Source: CAWDPQ01 sp049642465 (GTDB lineage Bacteria; Acidobacteriota; Vicinamibacteria; Vicinamibacterales; 2-12-FULL-66-21). From it: 64,000 nt of DNA. Positions 8,676 through 17,151 of the stretch are shown here, in pieces (positions within the stretch are counted from its first letter, which is position 1; each line of letters starts with the position of its first letter). The position numbers and the translations under genes are program-made. Below the pieces are notes generated by a model that was not told the DNA's origin, searched no databases, and worked only from the letters and a program-made list of their open reading frames with translations. Location: NCBI GenBank assembly GCA_049642465.1, contig JBAROV010000039.1, positions 32,705-96,704 on the forward strand, read 5' to 3'.

Positions 8676-9488
8676 TCATGCCGGCCGCGCGATGCCGGCA
8701 TCGGAAATTGCGGTGCCCAACTCGCGCGCTTCACGCTCGTCAGGGAGGCGGTGAGCGAAGGGCGGGTCGACGGCCGTACACACAACCGTCTGCGCAAATG
8801 CTTCCGACGCGCGAAAGTCGATCCGGAACCCGGCCGTCTGGAGCAGCGACATCAAGCAACTTGGACTGAGGCCCCAAAACCAATTGCCGTACCCTTCGTG
8901 CGGCTGGAATTCATTGCTGATGCCCGATTGATGCTGGACGCCGAGGCTCCTCAGGTTCCACAGCTGGCGACCGTTCTCGTTGAGCATCGGATAATAGACC
9001 GCCGCGTTGGGCAACCCTCGCACTTCCGGGATCGTGGAGCTGCGGAGGATTAGCGTTTCACAGCAGATTCGTCGCAGGGCGCTGAGCAGATTGAACGGAC
9101 TGGGGTGATGGTAGAGCACGCCGGCGCAGAACACGACGTCAACGATGCCGACGCGCGAGATCGTGTCAGTTTGCACGATATCGCCAAGGATGAATTCCAC
9201 TCGCGATGAGCGTGTTCGCTTTTTCTCGAGAAATTCAGGCGTGGGCCCGAAGACGTCGACAGCTTTCACGCTCGACGCGCCCGCCGCTTCAGCAAGGAAC
9301 GCGTACTCGCCGTTGACACCCCACATGCAGCCGATATCTGCAAAGGACTTTCCGGGCGCGTGCCTGCGGATGTATTCGGGAAGTCGATCGTAGGAACCGA
9401 TGATGTCGCCGCGTCGCGCACGCCAGCCGCGCCACCACAGGTTGACGCGTGGGATTTTCAGGGCCCGGACTTTCCAGCGGTACAGCAC
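8676..9488 (-). CDS. Class I SAM-dependent methyltransferase
   Basis: 270 residues. FADIGCMWGVNGEYAF is the SAM-binding loop (motif I), followed by VKAVDVFG (motif II acidic residue) and DVVFCAGVLYHHPSP (motif IV). The LYHHPSP element resembles CmoB/DUF1698-type methyltransferases, but the tRNA-binding part of CmoB is not evident. There is no signal peptide. The start is GTG at 9488; the Nramp-like gene stops 7 bp upstream, so it belongs to the same operon. The substrate is unknown; in this context a sugar or lipid modification is possible. Confidence 0.75.
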   Translation of the reverse strand: MLYRWKVRALKIPRVNLWWRGWRARRGDIIGSYDRLPEYIRRHAPGKSFADIGCMWGVNGEYAFLAEAAGASSVKAVDVFGPTPEFLEKKRTRSSRVEFILGDIVQTDTISRVGIVDVVFCAGVLYHHPSPFNLLSALRRICCETLILRSSTIPEVRGLPNAAVYYPMLNENGRQLWNLRSLGVQHQSGISNEFQPHEGYGNWFWGLSPSCLMSLLQTAGFRIDFRASEAFAQTVVCTAVDPPFAHRLPDEREARELGTAISDAGIARPA

Positions 9489-9495
9489 GCGTCGT

Positions 9496-10713
9496 TTACT
9501 CCGTCATCCCGGCAATCCCAAGATAACTGAACACGAGCAACGTCGCGACGAGTAGCGCGTTGACGGCCCAGCCGTTCCGAAGCTGACCAACCCACCTGCG
9601 CCGGTTGTTCATAATAAGCAACGTAACGGCCAAAAGCGGGAGAAATGCCGCGCCGACAGTCGCGTAGATCAGTTGGATCGTCCGCACGGGGGCCCACAGC
9701 CAGATGAGCGAAATCACGGCAAGCGCAAGGAGATACCCGCGATATTCCGGGCGCTCATCGACGTCTCCCAGTGCCGGCCGTGCGGCGGCTGGCGATCGGC
9801 GGAGAGCAAGAAAGTCGGCAAACAAGTACGGCGTGCTTTGCCAGACGCCCAGCACGCTCGAAAACACCGCGCCCCAGAAGCCAAGCAGAAACGCGCCCCG
9901 TCCGATCGGCCCGAGCACCGATCCAATCTGTGCCGCGATATCCAGAGCGACTCCCGCTCCCCTGCCGCTGATTGAAATGCGCGAACCAATGACGATCATC
10001 GACACGCCGAAGAGCGCGGTCATCGCATAGCCGACGCCAAGATCGACTCGACACTCAATGAGTCCGCTGCGACCCGATCGCTTGCGATCTGCGATCCAGT
10101 AGCCGTAGGAGAGAAGCGTCACCGTTCCGCCGACGCCGCCGAGCACCGCCAGCGCCCAGCGGCTGAGAGCCATCGGCGCGGAGACCGCGTCCAGTACCGG
10201 CGCAGGAGACCCGGCGAGCATGGCAGCCGTGACGATCACGCCGGCGACCATCACCGCGACGCACAGCCCCATGGCCCCTTCAAACCACTTGAACCCGCCG
10301 CGAACAACGATGACGACGGCGAGCAGGGAGTGCACGACGCCCCAGACGATCTTCGAGGTGTTGGCATCGCCGATCGGAAACAAGCTCGCGCCGGCGACGC
10401 CGCAGGCGTTCACCAGCGCACCGCCGACGACGAAGCTCCAGAGAAGAAAATAGACGAGGAACGCCCACTGGACGATCGGATGCAGGCGAAGGATCCAGCC
10501 TTCGAGGAGCGTCGTGCCAGTGGCCATCTGCCAGCGCGCGATGCCTTCGTTCAGCGTCCACTTCAGCAGAGCGCCAACGACAGCAGCCCAGGCGACGATG
10601 ACGCCAACTTCAGAGCCGGCAAGGCTGGCGGTGATGAGATCGCCGGCGCCGACACCGGTCGCGGCAATCAACAGGCCGGGACCGAGCGTCGACAGCGCGA
10701 GGCGCGGAGCCAC
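9496..10713 (-). CDS. Divergent Nramp-family transporter
   Basis: 405 residues with about 11 hydrophobic segments. The opening LGPGLLIAATGVGAGD aligns with helix 1 of Nramp metal-ion transporters, and the following AGSEVG and WQMATGTTLLEGW match the conserved helix 2-3 region. The metal-binding signatures are changed: the helix-1 DPGN is GAGD, and the helix-6 MPH is replaced in VGGTVTLLSYGYWIADRKR. Manganese/iron transport therefore cannot be assumed; magnesium or another substrate is possible. GTG start at 10713, one base after the stop of the upstream gene (TGAGGTG), so translation is probably coupled. Confidence 0.8.
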   Translation of the reverse strand: MAPRLALSTLGPGLLIAATGVGAGDLITASLAGSEVGVIVAWAAVVGALLKWTLNEGIARWQMATGTTLLEGWILRLHPIVQWAFLVYFLLWSFVVGGALVNACGVAGASLFPIGDANTSKIVWGVVHSLLAVVIVVRGGFKWFEGAMGLCVAVMVAGVIVTAAMLAGSPAPVLDAVSAPMALSRWALAVLGGVGGTVTLLSYGYWIADRKRSGRSGLIECRVDLGVGYAMTALFGVSMIVIGSRISISGRGAGVALDIAAQIGSVLGPIGRGAFLLGFWGAVFSSVLGVWQSTPYLFADFLALRRSPAAARPALGDVDERPEYRGYLLALAVISLIWLWAPVRTIQLIYATVGAAFLPLLAVTLLIMNNRRRWVGQLRNGWAVNALLVATLLVFSYLGIAGMTE

Positions 10714-10714
10714 C

Positions 10715-12073
10715 TCAGATGCGCGAGGGTTGCGGCGCGGTCTTCGCTAACTGCGATGCGTGGGTCTGGACCTTTCTGATCGCCTCGGCGATGTCGTCCA
10801 TATCCTTCTTCGGCCCGAGCAGCATGGTCTGCGTCAGCCATACCGCTTCCGAGCAGAGACGGTCGTTCTGCGGACACTGGCTTTGCTCGCGCCATGAATC
10901 GAGGCGCGCCCTTGGGTACACGCCCTGAAGCCCCGGACGCGACAGCGCAGCCAGTATGAACGGTTCCTTGTTGAGCGGCGAGTAACCGCCAGAGGCGGGG
11001 ATACCTTCGGCGCTGAGCGCTTTCAGGAACGATGGGCGCGGAAGTCCCGAGAACGAGGCGGAGTCGTAGCGGAACATATATAGATGATAGGCATTGCGCG
11101 TGCAGCCCTCGTACATCCGCGCCGGTCTGATGCCGGGAATCTGCTTCAGCAGGCTCGTGAGGTACGCGGCGTTCTGCTCACGGGTGCGCGACTGCTCTTC
11201 GAGCCGCGTCATCTGCGCCAGCAGCAACGCCGCCTGAAACTCCGTCATCCGTAAATTCGCGCCGGTGCTCTGGTAGGAAAAGTCGGCACCAGTATTTCTG
11301 CGGCCGCGGCTGTTATTGTGGAATCGGTAGCAGGCTTCGAGAAGCGCATCGTCATCCGTCAGGATCGCGCCTCCCTCGCCGGAGTTCAGGTTCTTGCTTG
11401 CCTGAAAACTGAAGCATCCGGTTCGACCGTACGTCCCAACCTTGCGGCCGCGCCATTCAGCCAGATGCGACTGACAGGCGTCTTCAACCACGGTCACGTT
11501 GCGCTTCTTCGCAATACCGAGAATCGTGTCGAGATCCGCAGCCGCCCCGCCAAGGTGCACGGGAAGAATCGCGCGGGTCCTCTCGGTGATGGCCTGTTCG
11601 ACCTTGTGCGCATCGATCTGGAACGTCTCGATGTCGCTGTCCACGAACACCGGCATCGCGTGCATCAGGAGGACGGCGTTGATCGTGGCAATGAACGTGT
11701 ACGGCGGGACGATGACTTCGTCTCCGGGCCCGATGCCAAGCGCCGAGAGCGACGTGATGAGCGCGCTCGTGCCGTTGGCTGTCGCGAGGCAACCCCTGGC
11801 GCCCGTCAGCTTGGCGTAGGCCGTTTCGAACGCCGTCACGTTCTGTCCGCGAAACCACTTGCCGCTGCGGACCAGATCGACGAGCGCCTTCTCTTCGCGC
11901 GCGTCGGCGACCGGCCAGGACGGAAATGGCTGGCGACGGACGGGTGCGCCGCCGAGGATCGCGGCGCTCGCCTGCGTGGTGCGCAGGCGCCCCTGTGAAG
12001 GACGCGCAGCAGCCAACGTGCCGCCGGCCACGACGGTTCCGATGAACTTGCGACGGGTGAGCTGTTTCTTCAC
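10715..12073 (-). CDS. DegT/DnrJ/EryC1/StrS-type PLP aminotransferase with Tat signal
   Basis: 452 residues. The N-terminus has a twin-arginine motif (TRRKFIG) followed by a hydrophobic stretch, which predicts export as a folded enzyme. The mature part follows sugar aminotransferases: GPGDEVIVPPYTFIATINAV, EDACQSHLAEW (PLP-contacting Asp), and FSFQASKNLNSGEGGAI, where the Lys after Ser is the Schiff-base lysine. Cytoplasmic homologues aminate nucleotide-linked ketosugars; an exported member has no obvious nucleotide-sugar pool, so the substrate is unclear. GTG start behind GGGAG. It sits 39 bp after the ceramidase-like gene in the same operon. Confidence 0.85.
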   Translation of the reverse strand: MKKQLTRRKFIGTVVAGGTLAAARPSQGRLRTTQASAAILGGAPVRRQPFPSWPVADAREEKALVDLVRSGKWFRGQNVTAFETAYAKLTGARGCLATANGTSALITSLSALGIGPGDEVIVPPYTFIATINAVLLMHAMPVFVDSDIETFQIDAHKVEQAITERTRAILPVHLGGAAADLDTILGIAKKRNVTVVEDACQSHLAEWRGRKVGTYGRTGCFSFQASKNLNSGEGGAILTDDDALLEACYRFHNNSRGRRNTGADFSYQSTGANLRMTEFQAALLLAQMTRLEEQSRTREQNAAYLTSLLKQIPGIRPARMYEGCTRNAYHLYMFRYDSASFSGLPRPSFLKALSAEGIPASGGYSPLNKEPFILAALSRPGLQGVYPRARLDSWREQSQCPQNDRLCSEAVWLTQTMLLGPKKDMDDIAEAIRKVQTHASQLAKTAPQPSRI

Positions 12074-12112
12074 GATGGCTCCCTCGAGGTGCTTCCGCCT
12101 GCACGCGGACGA

Positions 12113-13480
12113 TCACGCTCTCGACATCAACTCTCGGACCTTACCCACGATCAGTTCTTCGACTTCTTCAGTGAACGGGCCCGGGCGGCCGTAGTAGATC
12201 ATCGCGTCTGCGCCCTCGTAACCGCCTTCGCGCAACACGCGAAGAGACGGCACGTAGCCAAAGACGTCGTTGCTATAGCCAGCGACCCACATCGTCTCGT
12301 TCTTGTTTTCGCCGGCCAGCCGCAGCGCGTAGTCGACAACGACTTCCCCGCCGAGGGCAACCATGGTGAAATTTCCCTTCGACTCGCCAGCGGCACCGGC
12401 GCGCTCGCTCAGGGCAGGCCCAAACCGCCACACCTGCACAGGGTCCGGCTGCTTCGTCGGCAATGGGCCCTGTCGCGCCATCAACGCATCGTAACGCTGG
12501 AGATATACCGAGTCCACTTTCAGTTGCTGCTTCCAGCGCTCGCGCGCGTCGGAACCGACGAACGGTAGATCGACGGTGCCATACGAGGTGCGCAGCGACG
12601 AAGCAATGGCTGTCGCTGAGGGGAGTGCGCGGTCGACCGCGTCAGCGAGCGCGACGCCATGCGACTGAACAAGCTCGGGCGTCCCGCGCGGGCTTGGATT
12701 GGCATCAGCGCCGCAGCCTGCCACGAAGAGCGCCGTGGCGCCTTGATGTCGCTTTTCTAGCTCGGCCTGCGCGACACCGGCGTAATCCCCGTGGTATTGC
12801 ACGAAGGCGTCGCCCAGCGTGGTGTTGTGGCACGCGTAGCCGAAGACCATCGCGACAGGCGTACCGTTCGCATTGTCGATCCGGAGAATCGGTACCGAAT
12901 GATCGACCGGTCCGAGCGGCTTGAAACTCACGCGCCGATTCGCGGCAAACGTTGCCTCGCCGCGCGAGTAACCGACACGGGCAGGGGCCAACCGCTTCAA
13001 TGCTTCGCTCACGACAGCGATCAGCTGCTCCTCGAGTTTTTCGGAGTACGACCGGATGTCAGCCCATTGCTCCGGTGTGAGGTCATAGGCGACTGAAAGC
13101 TGTTCGTCGACGACCGGGCCGCAGTGCGTGTGGCTGGCGTTGAAAAGCAGATCCGCTCGCCGAATGCGATGCTGCTGTTGCAGGGCGGCCGAGACGCGAT
13201 CCGTGATCCGTGCCGTGAGGCCGAGCAAATCCGTGGTGACCAGCACCACTGGATTGCCCGTGCCCGCCTGCAGCGCGAGCGCCTTTGCGTGGAGCGGTAG
13301 CGAGACACCCTGCGACGCCTGCTTGCGGCGCGCAAAGCCAGCCATCCACAGCGAGCGGTCGGGCGTGATGTTGATGGTCGCGACGCCGGCCTTCCAGGCA
13401 GGAGACCGCTGGGGCCTGATCAGAAATGCCGGTGCCACTGCCCCAGCAACAATGCTGCCGAGAAACGTGCGGCGATCCAT
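12113..13480 (-). CDS. Neutral/alkaline ceramidase-like exported protein
   Basis: 455 residues, Tat-type N-terminus (MDRRTFLGSIVAGAVAPAF). KAGVATINITPDRSLWMAGF is the usual start of the neutral/alkaline non-lysosomal ceramidase N-terminal domain, and FNASHTHCGPV contains the His-x-His zinc-binding type motif. FVAGCGADANPSPRG is another conserved family element. True ceramidases are about 650 residues, so this is the shorter acidobacterial/planctomycete form lacking the C-terminal Ig-like domain. It likely hydrolyses an amide or ester in the periplasm. The ATG lies two bases after the stop of the preceding gene. Confidence 0.8.
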   Translation of the reverse strand: MDRRTFLGSIVAGAVAPAFLIRPQRSPAWKAGVATINITPDRSLWMAGFARRKQASQGVSLPLHAKALALQAGTGNPVVLVTTDLLGLTARITDRVSAALQQQHRIRRADLLFNASHTHCGPVVDEQLSVAYDLTPEQWADIRSYSEKLEEQLIAVVSEALKRLAPARVGYSRGEATFAANRRVSFKPLGPVDHSVPILRIDNANGTPVAMVFGYACHNTTLGDAFVQYHGDYAGVAQAELEKRHQGATALFVAGCGADANPSPRGTPELVQSHGVALADAVDRALPSATAIASSLRTSYGTVDLPFVGSDARERWKQQLKVDSVYLQRYDALMARQGPLPTKQPDPVQVWRFGPALSERAGAAGESKGNFTMVALGGEVVVDYALRLAGENKNETMWVAGYSNDVFGYVPSLRVLREGGYEGADAMIYYGRPGPFTEEVEELIVGKVRELMSRA

Positions 13481-13482
13481 GG

Positions 13483-16400
13483 TTATTGTCTCCCCACAAT
13501 GAACTGCAGCAGATCGGCCATGTCTTGCTGCGACAATCCATCCTCGAGTCCTTCGGGCATCATCGACTGCTCGAGACTCTTGATCCCCACGATGTTCGCC
13601 CGCTGCACCACGACAGGCTGGGCAAACGGCGGCCGCAGGGTCACGCTGATCTGCGTCTCGTTCTGCATGATGCCACTGAGGCTGCTGCCGTCCTTCAGTT
13701 CGACAAGATACAGTCGGTATCGAGCCTCCACCGTGCGATTCGGCTCGACGATGTGGGTCAGAATCTCTTCCCGGTTCCAGCTCTTCACGGTCGTCAAGCT
13801 CGGGGCCACGACGTTGCCGTCGCTGCCGGGATCATGGCAGACCGCGCATCGCGCCTTGTAGGTTGACTGTCCTCTCAGGTCGCTGCCGCGGAGATCGAGA
13901 GCCGGCCGGTATCGTTCGATGACAGCGCGTCGATCGCCGGCCGCGGCACGGCTGAACAGTGGCGCTGCAGCCTCGCGCACCTCTTGATTCCGATGCGCCA
14001 TCAGGAATGCCGTCTGCGTCGGCGTCAGCTCGTTGCGCAGCACCAGTCCGGACGCGATCGCCTTGACCAACGCCATGGCGCGTTCGGGACGCGCCAGCAG
14101 CACAGGAAGAAGCTCGCGGCGCTGGAGCGGCGTGAAACGCGACCAGCGTTGAATGATTCCACCGGCGAGATCCGGGCGATCAAGCCTGTTCAATGCACCG
14201 AGGGCGGCGGACTGCACGGCCCGAGCCTCGTTGGTCGTCAGCAGCGTCCTCAGAGTCGCTGACAGATCGGAGGTCGGCGACGTCAGGCCCAGCAGCTCAA
14301 TCGCCTGCACGCGTGTCGATTCGACTGCCTTTGGATCCCTGACGGTTGTCAGCGCGTGATCGATGAGCGGCTGCAATCTCGATTGAAACAGTGCCAGTGG
14401 AACATCGGCGCGCTGAAGGCCATCAGCAAATCCGGAGAGATACGCAAACGCGAGTCGCCGATCCTTGACGGAATCGAGAAAGCCGAGCGCCGCGAGCAAC
14501 TCGCGCCCCTTGTTGCGGCTGCCGATAACGCGCAGCAAGTCTCGCAGGAAGGTCTGACCGGACGAAGACGCCGTCAGTGTGGCGTCAGAGGCAAGCCGTG
14601 AGAATACCTCGCCAGTGCCCTCCGCAAGCGAGGTCAGGACCGCGACGTGCATCCACGACTGGTCGACGTCCCGCTTCAGGAGTTCCGCGAGGGCGGAATT
14701 GCGATCGGGATGGGACAGTTCGCCGAGCGTGAATGCCGTCTGATATCGCACGCGCGCATCCTGATCGTCTACCCGTGCTCGCACCTGCCGCCAGAGCGCT
14801 TCGGATAGGTGCGCAGCAAACCTCTCCGACAGGCGGACGGCGTGTTCGCGAACGCCGGCTTCGGGATCCGCAAGCCCGCGGAGCACATCTGATTCGGACA
14901 GCGCGTCGAGACCCTCGAGCGCGTAGAGGGCGTGCAGACGACCCATCGCAGAAGAGGACTCCTCGAGCAAGCGCACGAGAGCGGGAATTGCGGACTTGTC
15001 CTGGCGTTCGTAGAGCAAGCGGGCCGCGGTTTCGCGGTGCCACGCGTTGGTGTGCGCCAGCGTGGCGACGAGTTCTGCCGTGGTGAGCCGACCAAGCCTC
15101 ACGGGAGCAGGTCGACGGAATCGGTCTGGAACGATCCGATAGATCCGACCGCGATCGTTGCCGCGGTTCAGATCCTTGACGCGCTTGATCGATTCGGGGA
15201 TGCCGTCTGAAAAGTCGAGAATCTCGCGATAGAGATCCGCCACATACAGCGCGCCGTCCGGTCCATTGGCGAACGCGACGGGTCGAAACCAGAGGTCGGT
15301 GGACGCGAGAAACTCTTCACTCGTCTCATCGGCCGCTCGCCTCGCGCGAAGCCCGACACCGCTGGTCGTGAGCGTACGATGGTGGACGAGGTTGTTGCCG
15401 GCCACTCCGACAAACGCGCTGTGCCGGTAGTCGGGAGGAAACGCGTCGCCGCGATAGAGCGTGACGCCGCTCGAGGCGATGAGGTACGCGGGCGGCTGCG
15501 GCGGCGGTCCGGCGAACACGCCTTCGGCACGCCACCGGTTCCGGATGCGACGCCAGGGATCTTCGGGGCTGATGCGATGGACCAGTTGCCGGTCATTCGT
15601 CTCGCCCTGGTCGAGCGCGATATCGATGCGCGCCGGCGGCGGTGAATAGTTGGGGTTCCGTCCGGCATAGCGATCTTCGTACATCAACATCTGCACCGCG
15701 TTCGTTTGCGTGCAGACGAACTTGCGTCCGTAGTCGTCAAAGCTCAGGCCCTGCTTGCCGCCTCCACTCTCGGCGCGCAGGCGGTGGCTACGCGGATCGA
15801 ACGAGAAATCACGTCCACGAAGATCGAGCGGCGGCTCGCCGGTGGCGGCGACGGACACGATCGTGCCGCCGTGCCCCTTCGCTCCGTGAATGCGGTTGTC
15901 CAGACTCCACGTCAGGCTGTTCATGAACATCTGACTGTCGAGACGGTCTCGCTGATTGCCGAACCCGGTGAACACCACCTGACGGATGTCTGCCACACCG
16001 TCGCCGTTGATGTCCTTCATATAGAGGAGATCTGGCTCCAGCCCGACGTAGACGCCGCCGTTGTAAGGAAACACGGCCGACGGATACCGCAGCTTGTCCG
16101 CGAAGATCGTGCTCTTCTCGAATGTGCCGTCGCCGTTCGAGTCCTCGAGGAGACGAATGCGTCCAATGCGTTCGTCGAACATCAGGTCGGTGCGCGTTTC
16201 GGATTGATACCAGCGCATCTCGACGACATAGAGGCGGCCGTCCTCGTCAAACGCGAGCTGGATGGGATCGACGACGAGTGGTTCATGCGCGACGAGCTCG
16301 AGGCGGAAGCCTTGCTTGATGCGAAACGTCTCGAGCGCGTGCTCGGGTTCGACCGGCGGAATGTCAGGGATATCGCGGGGATCGACTTCGAGGCCGAGAG

Positions 16401-16524
16401 AGATGTCGGTTTCGCGTGGATTGAGATACCTGTCGCGCGTCTCCGTACCGGCCGGCGGCTTCTGCTGGCTTTGTGCGGCGGCCACAGCCCCCGCCAGCAA
16501 CAGCAGCGCTCCGATGGTTCGCAT
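13483..16524 (-). CDS. Secreted membrane-bound-dehydrogenase-type propeller with HEAT repeats and C-terminal haem domain
   Basis: 1013 residues with a signal peptide (IGALLLLAGAVAAAQ). Residues about 55-480 follow the TIGR02604 propeller (VDPIQLAFDEDGRLYVVEM, DSNGDGTFEK, FANGPDGALYVADLYR). Residues about 490-860 are HEAT-like repeats. The C-terminal domain has CAVCH at 893-897 and a downstream MMPEG (candidate Met axial ligand) as in the TIGR02603 haem-binding domain. It is probably a periplasmic sugar- or alcohol-oxidising protein passing electrons to cytochromes. It is the first gene of the six-gene operon that runs to 7812. The substrate is unproven. Confidence 0.85.
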   Translation of the reverse strand: MRTIGALLLLAGAVAAAQSQQKPPAGTETRDRYLNPRETDISLGLEVDPRDIPDIPPVEPEHALETFRIKQGFRLELVAHEPLVVDPIQLAFDEDGRLYVVEMRWYQSETRTDLMFDERIGRIRLLEDSNGDGTFEKSTIFADKLRYPSAVFPYNGGVYVGLEPDLLYMKDINGDGVADIRQVVFTGFGNQRDRLDSQMFMNSLTWSLDNRIHGAKGHGGTIVSVAATGEPPLDLRGRDFSFDPRSHRLRAESGGGKQGLSFDDYGRKFVCTQTNAVQMLMYEDRYAGRNPNYSPPPARIDIALDQGETNDRQLVHRISPEDPWRRIRNRWRAEGVFAGPPPQPPAYLIASSGVTLYRGDAFPPDYRHSAFVGVAGNNLVHHRTLTTSGVGLRARRAADETSEEFLASTDLWFRPVAFANGPDGALYVADLYREILDFSDGIPESIKRVKDLNRGNDRGRIYRIVPDRFRRPAPVRLGRLTTAELVATLAHTNAWHRETAARLLYERQDKSAIPALVRLLEESSSAMGRLHALYALEGLDALSESDVLRGLADPEAGVREHAVRLSERFAAHLSEALWRQVRARVDDQDARVRYQTAFTLGELSHPDRNSALAELLKRDVDQSWMHVAVLTSLAEGTGEVFSRLASDATLTASSSGQTFLRDLLRVIGSRNKGRELLAALGFLDSVKDRRLAFAYLSGFADGLQRADVPLALFQSRLQPLIDHALTTVRDPKAVESTRVQAIELLGLTSPTSDLSATLRTLLTTNEARAVQSAALGALNRLDRPDLAGGIIQRWSRFTPLQRRELLPVLLARPERAMALVKAIASGLVLRNELTPTQTAFLMAHRNQEVREAAAPLFSRAAAGDRRAVIERYRPALDLRGSDLRGQSTYKARCAVCHDPGSDGNVVAPSLTTVKSWNREEILTHIVEPNRTVEARYRLYLVELKDGSSLSGIMQNETQISVTLRPPFAQPVVVQRANIVGIKSLEQSMMPEGLEDGLSQQDMADLLQFIVGRQ

Positions 16525-16702
16525 GGATGGCGGCAGTCTACCGCTGCATGCGGACTGGCGTCGAGCAGCAAGCGCTGAACACGCCGACGGCTCTCACGAC
16601 GACACGACGCAGGACGCTGGCACGCCCCGACCGGGCAATCACGAAGGGCCTCTGTCTGCGACTGTCGCTGCAGCTACTCTCGTCCGACGGTCGCTCGAAG
16701 AC

Positions 16703-16731
16703 TTGACATTCGGCCCGACGACTGTCATACT
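16703..16731 (+). promoter_or_regulatory. Sigma70-like promoter of the regulator/ABC operon
   Basis: A perfect -35 box TTGACA (16703-16708) is followed after 17 bp by CATACT (16726-16731, four of six matches to TATAAT). The predicted transcript start is near 16738, so the mRNA would begin fewer than ten bases before the ATG at 16747. Confidence 0.65.
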
Positions 16732-16745
16732 GTCATATGACAGTC
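16720..16745 (+). promoter_or_regulatory. Operator for the YtrA-type repressor
   Basis: GACTGTCAT (16720-16728) and ATGACAGTC (16737-16745) form an inverted repeat with an 8-bp spacer. Inside it CTGTCATATGACAG (16730-16743) is a perfect 14-bp palindrome. The half-site CTGTCAT thus occurs three times, twice direct and once inverted. The site covers the -10 box and the start point, which fits autorepression by the adjacent GntR-family gene. Confidence 0.65.
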
Positions 16746-16746
16746 A

Positions 16747-17151
16747 ATGCTATTCCAACTGAACTTCAAGTCCGGCAAAGCGGTCTACCTCCAGCTGGTG
16801 GACCAGGTGAAGGTCGCGGCAGCGTCGGGAGCCGTGCAGCCCGGCGACCCCCTCCCCGGCATCCGGCCGCTCGCCGAGCAACTGCGCGTGAACCGGAACA
16901 CGGTGGCGAAAGCGTACGCGGAGCTTGAAAGCCAGGGCGTAATCGAAACCGTCGCCGGTAAAGGCTGCTTCGTTCGGCCGAACAGCTCCCCGTTCCGGAA
17001 GGATGTCCGTCGCAAGCTGCTCGCCGAAACGATAGACGAAGCCGTCGTCCACGCACATCACCTTCAGATCGGAAAAACGGATTTCCTGCGGCTGGCCGAG
17101 GAACGCTTCGACGCGCTCGAAGACAAGCGGGCCCGCGCCGCGCAGTCATGA
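16747..17151 (+). CDS. GntR-family transcriptional repressor, YtrA type
   Basis: 134 residues. Residues about 10-75 form the winged helix (VYLQLVDQVKVAA, IRPLAEQLRVNRNTVAKAYAELESQGVIETVAGKG). The C-terminal part is a short helical dimerisation region of about 50 residues, not a ligand-binding FadR or UTRA domain, as in the YtrA subfamily. YtrA regulators repress adjacent ABC transporter genes and respond to cell-envelope stress or antibiotics. The start ATG directly follows the operator, with no Shine-Dalgarno, so translation may be leaderless. Its stop overlaps the ATPase start (ATGA, 17148-17151). Confidence 0.9.
   Translation: MLFQLNFKSGKAVYLQLVDQVKVAAASGAVQPGDPLPGIRPLAEQLRVNRNTVAKAYAELESQGVIETVAGKGCFVRPNSSPFRKDVRRKLLAETIDEAVVHAHHLQIGKTDFLRLAEERFDALEDKRARAAQS

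Noticed and set aside
15706..16578. A 290-codon plus-strand frame opposite the haem-binding dehydrogenase gene
   Set aside because: Shadow of the coding strand; no homology-like motif and no ribosome-binding site.
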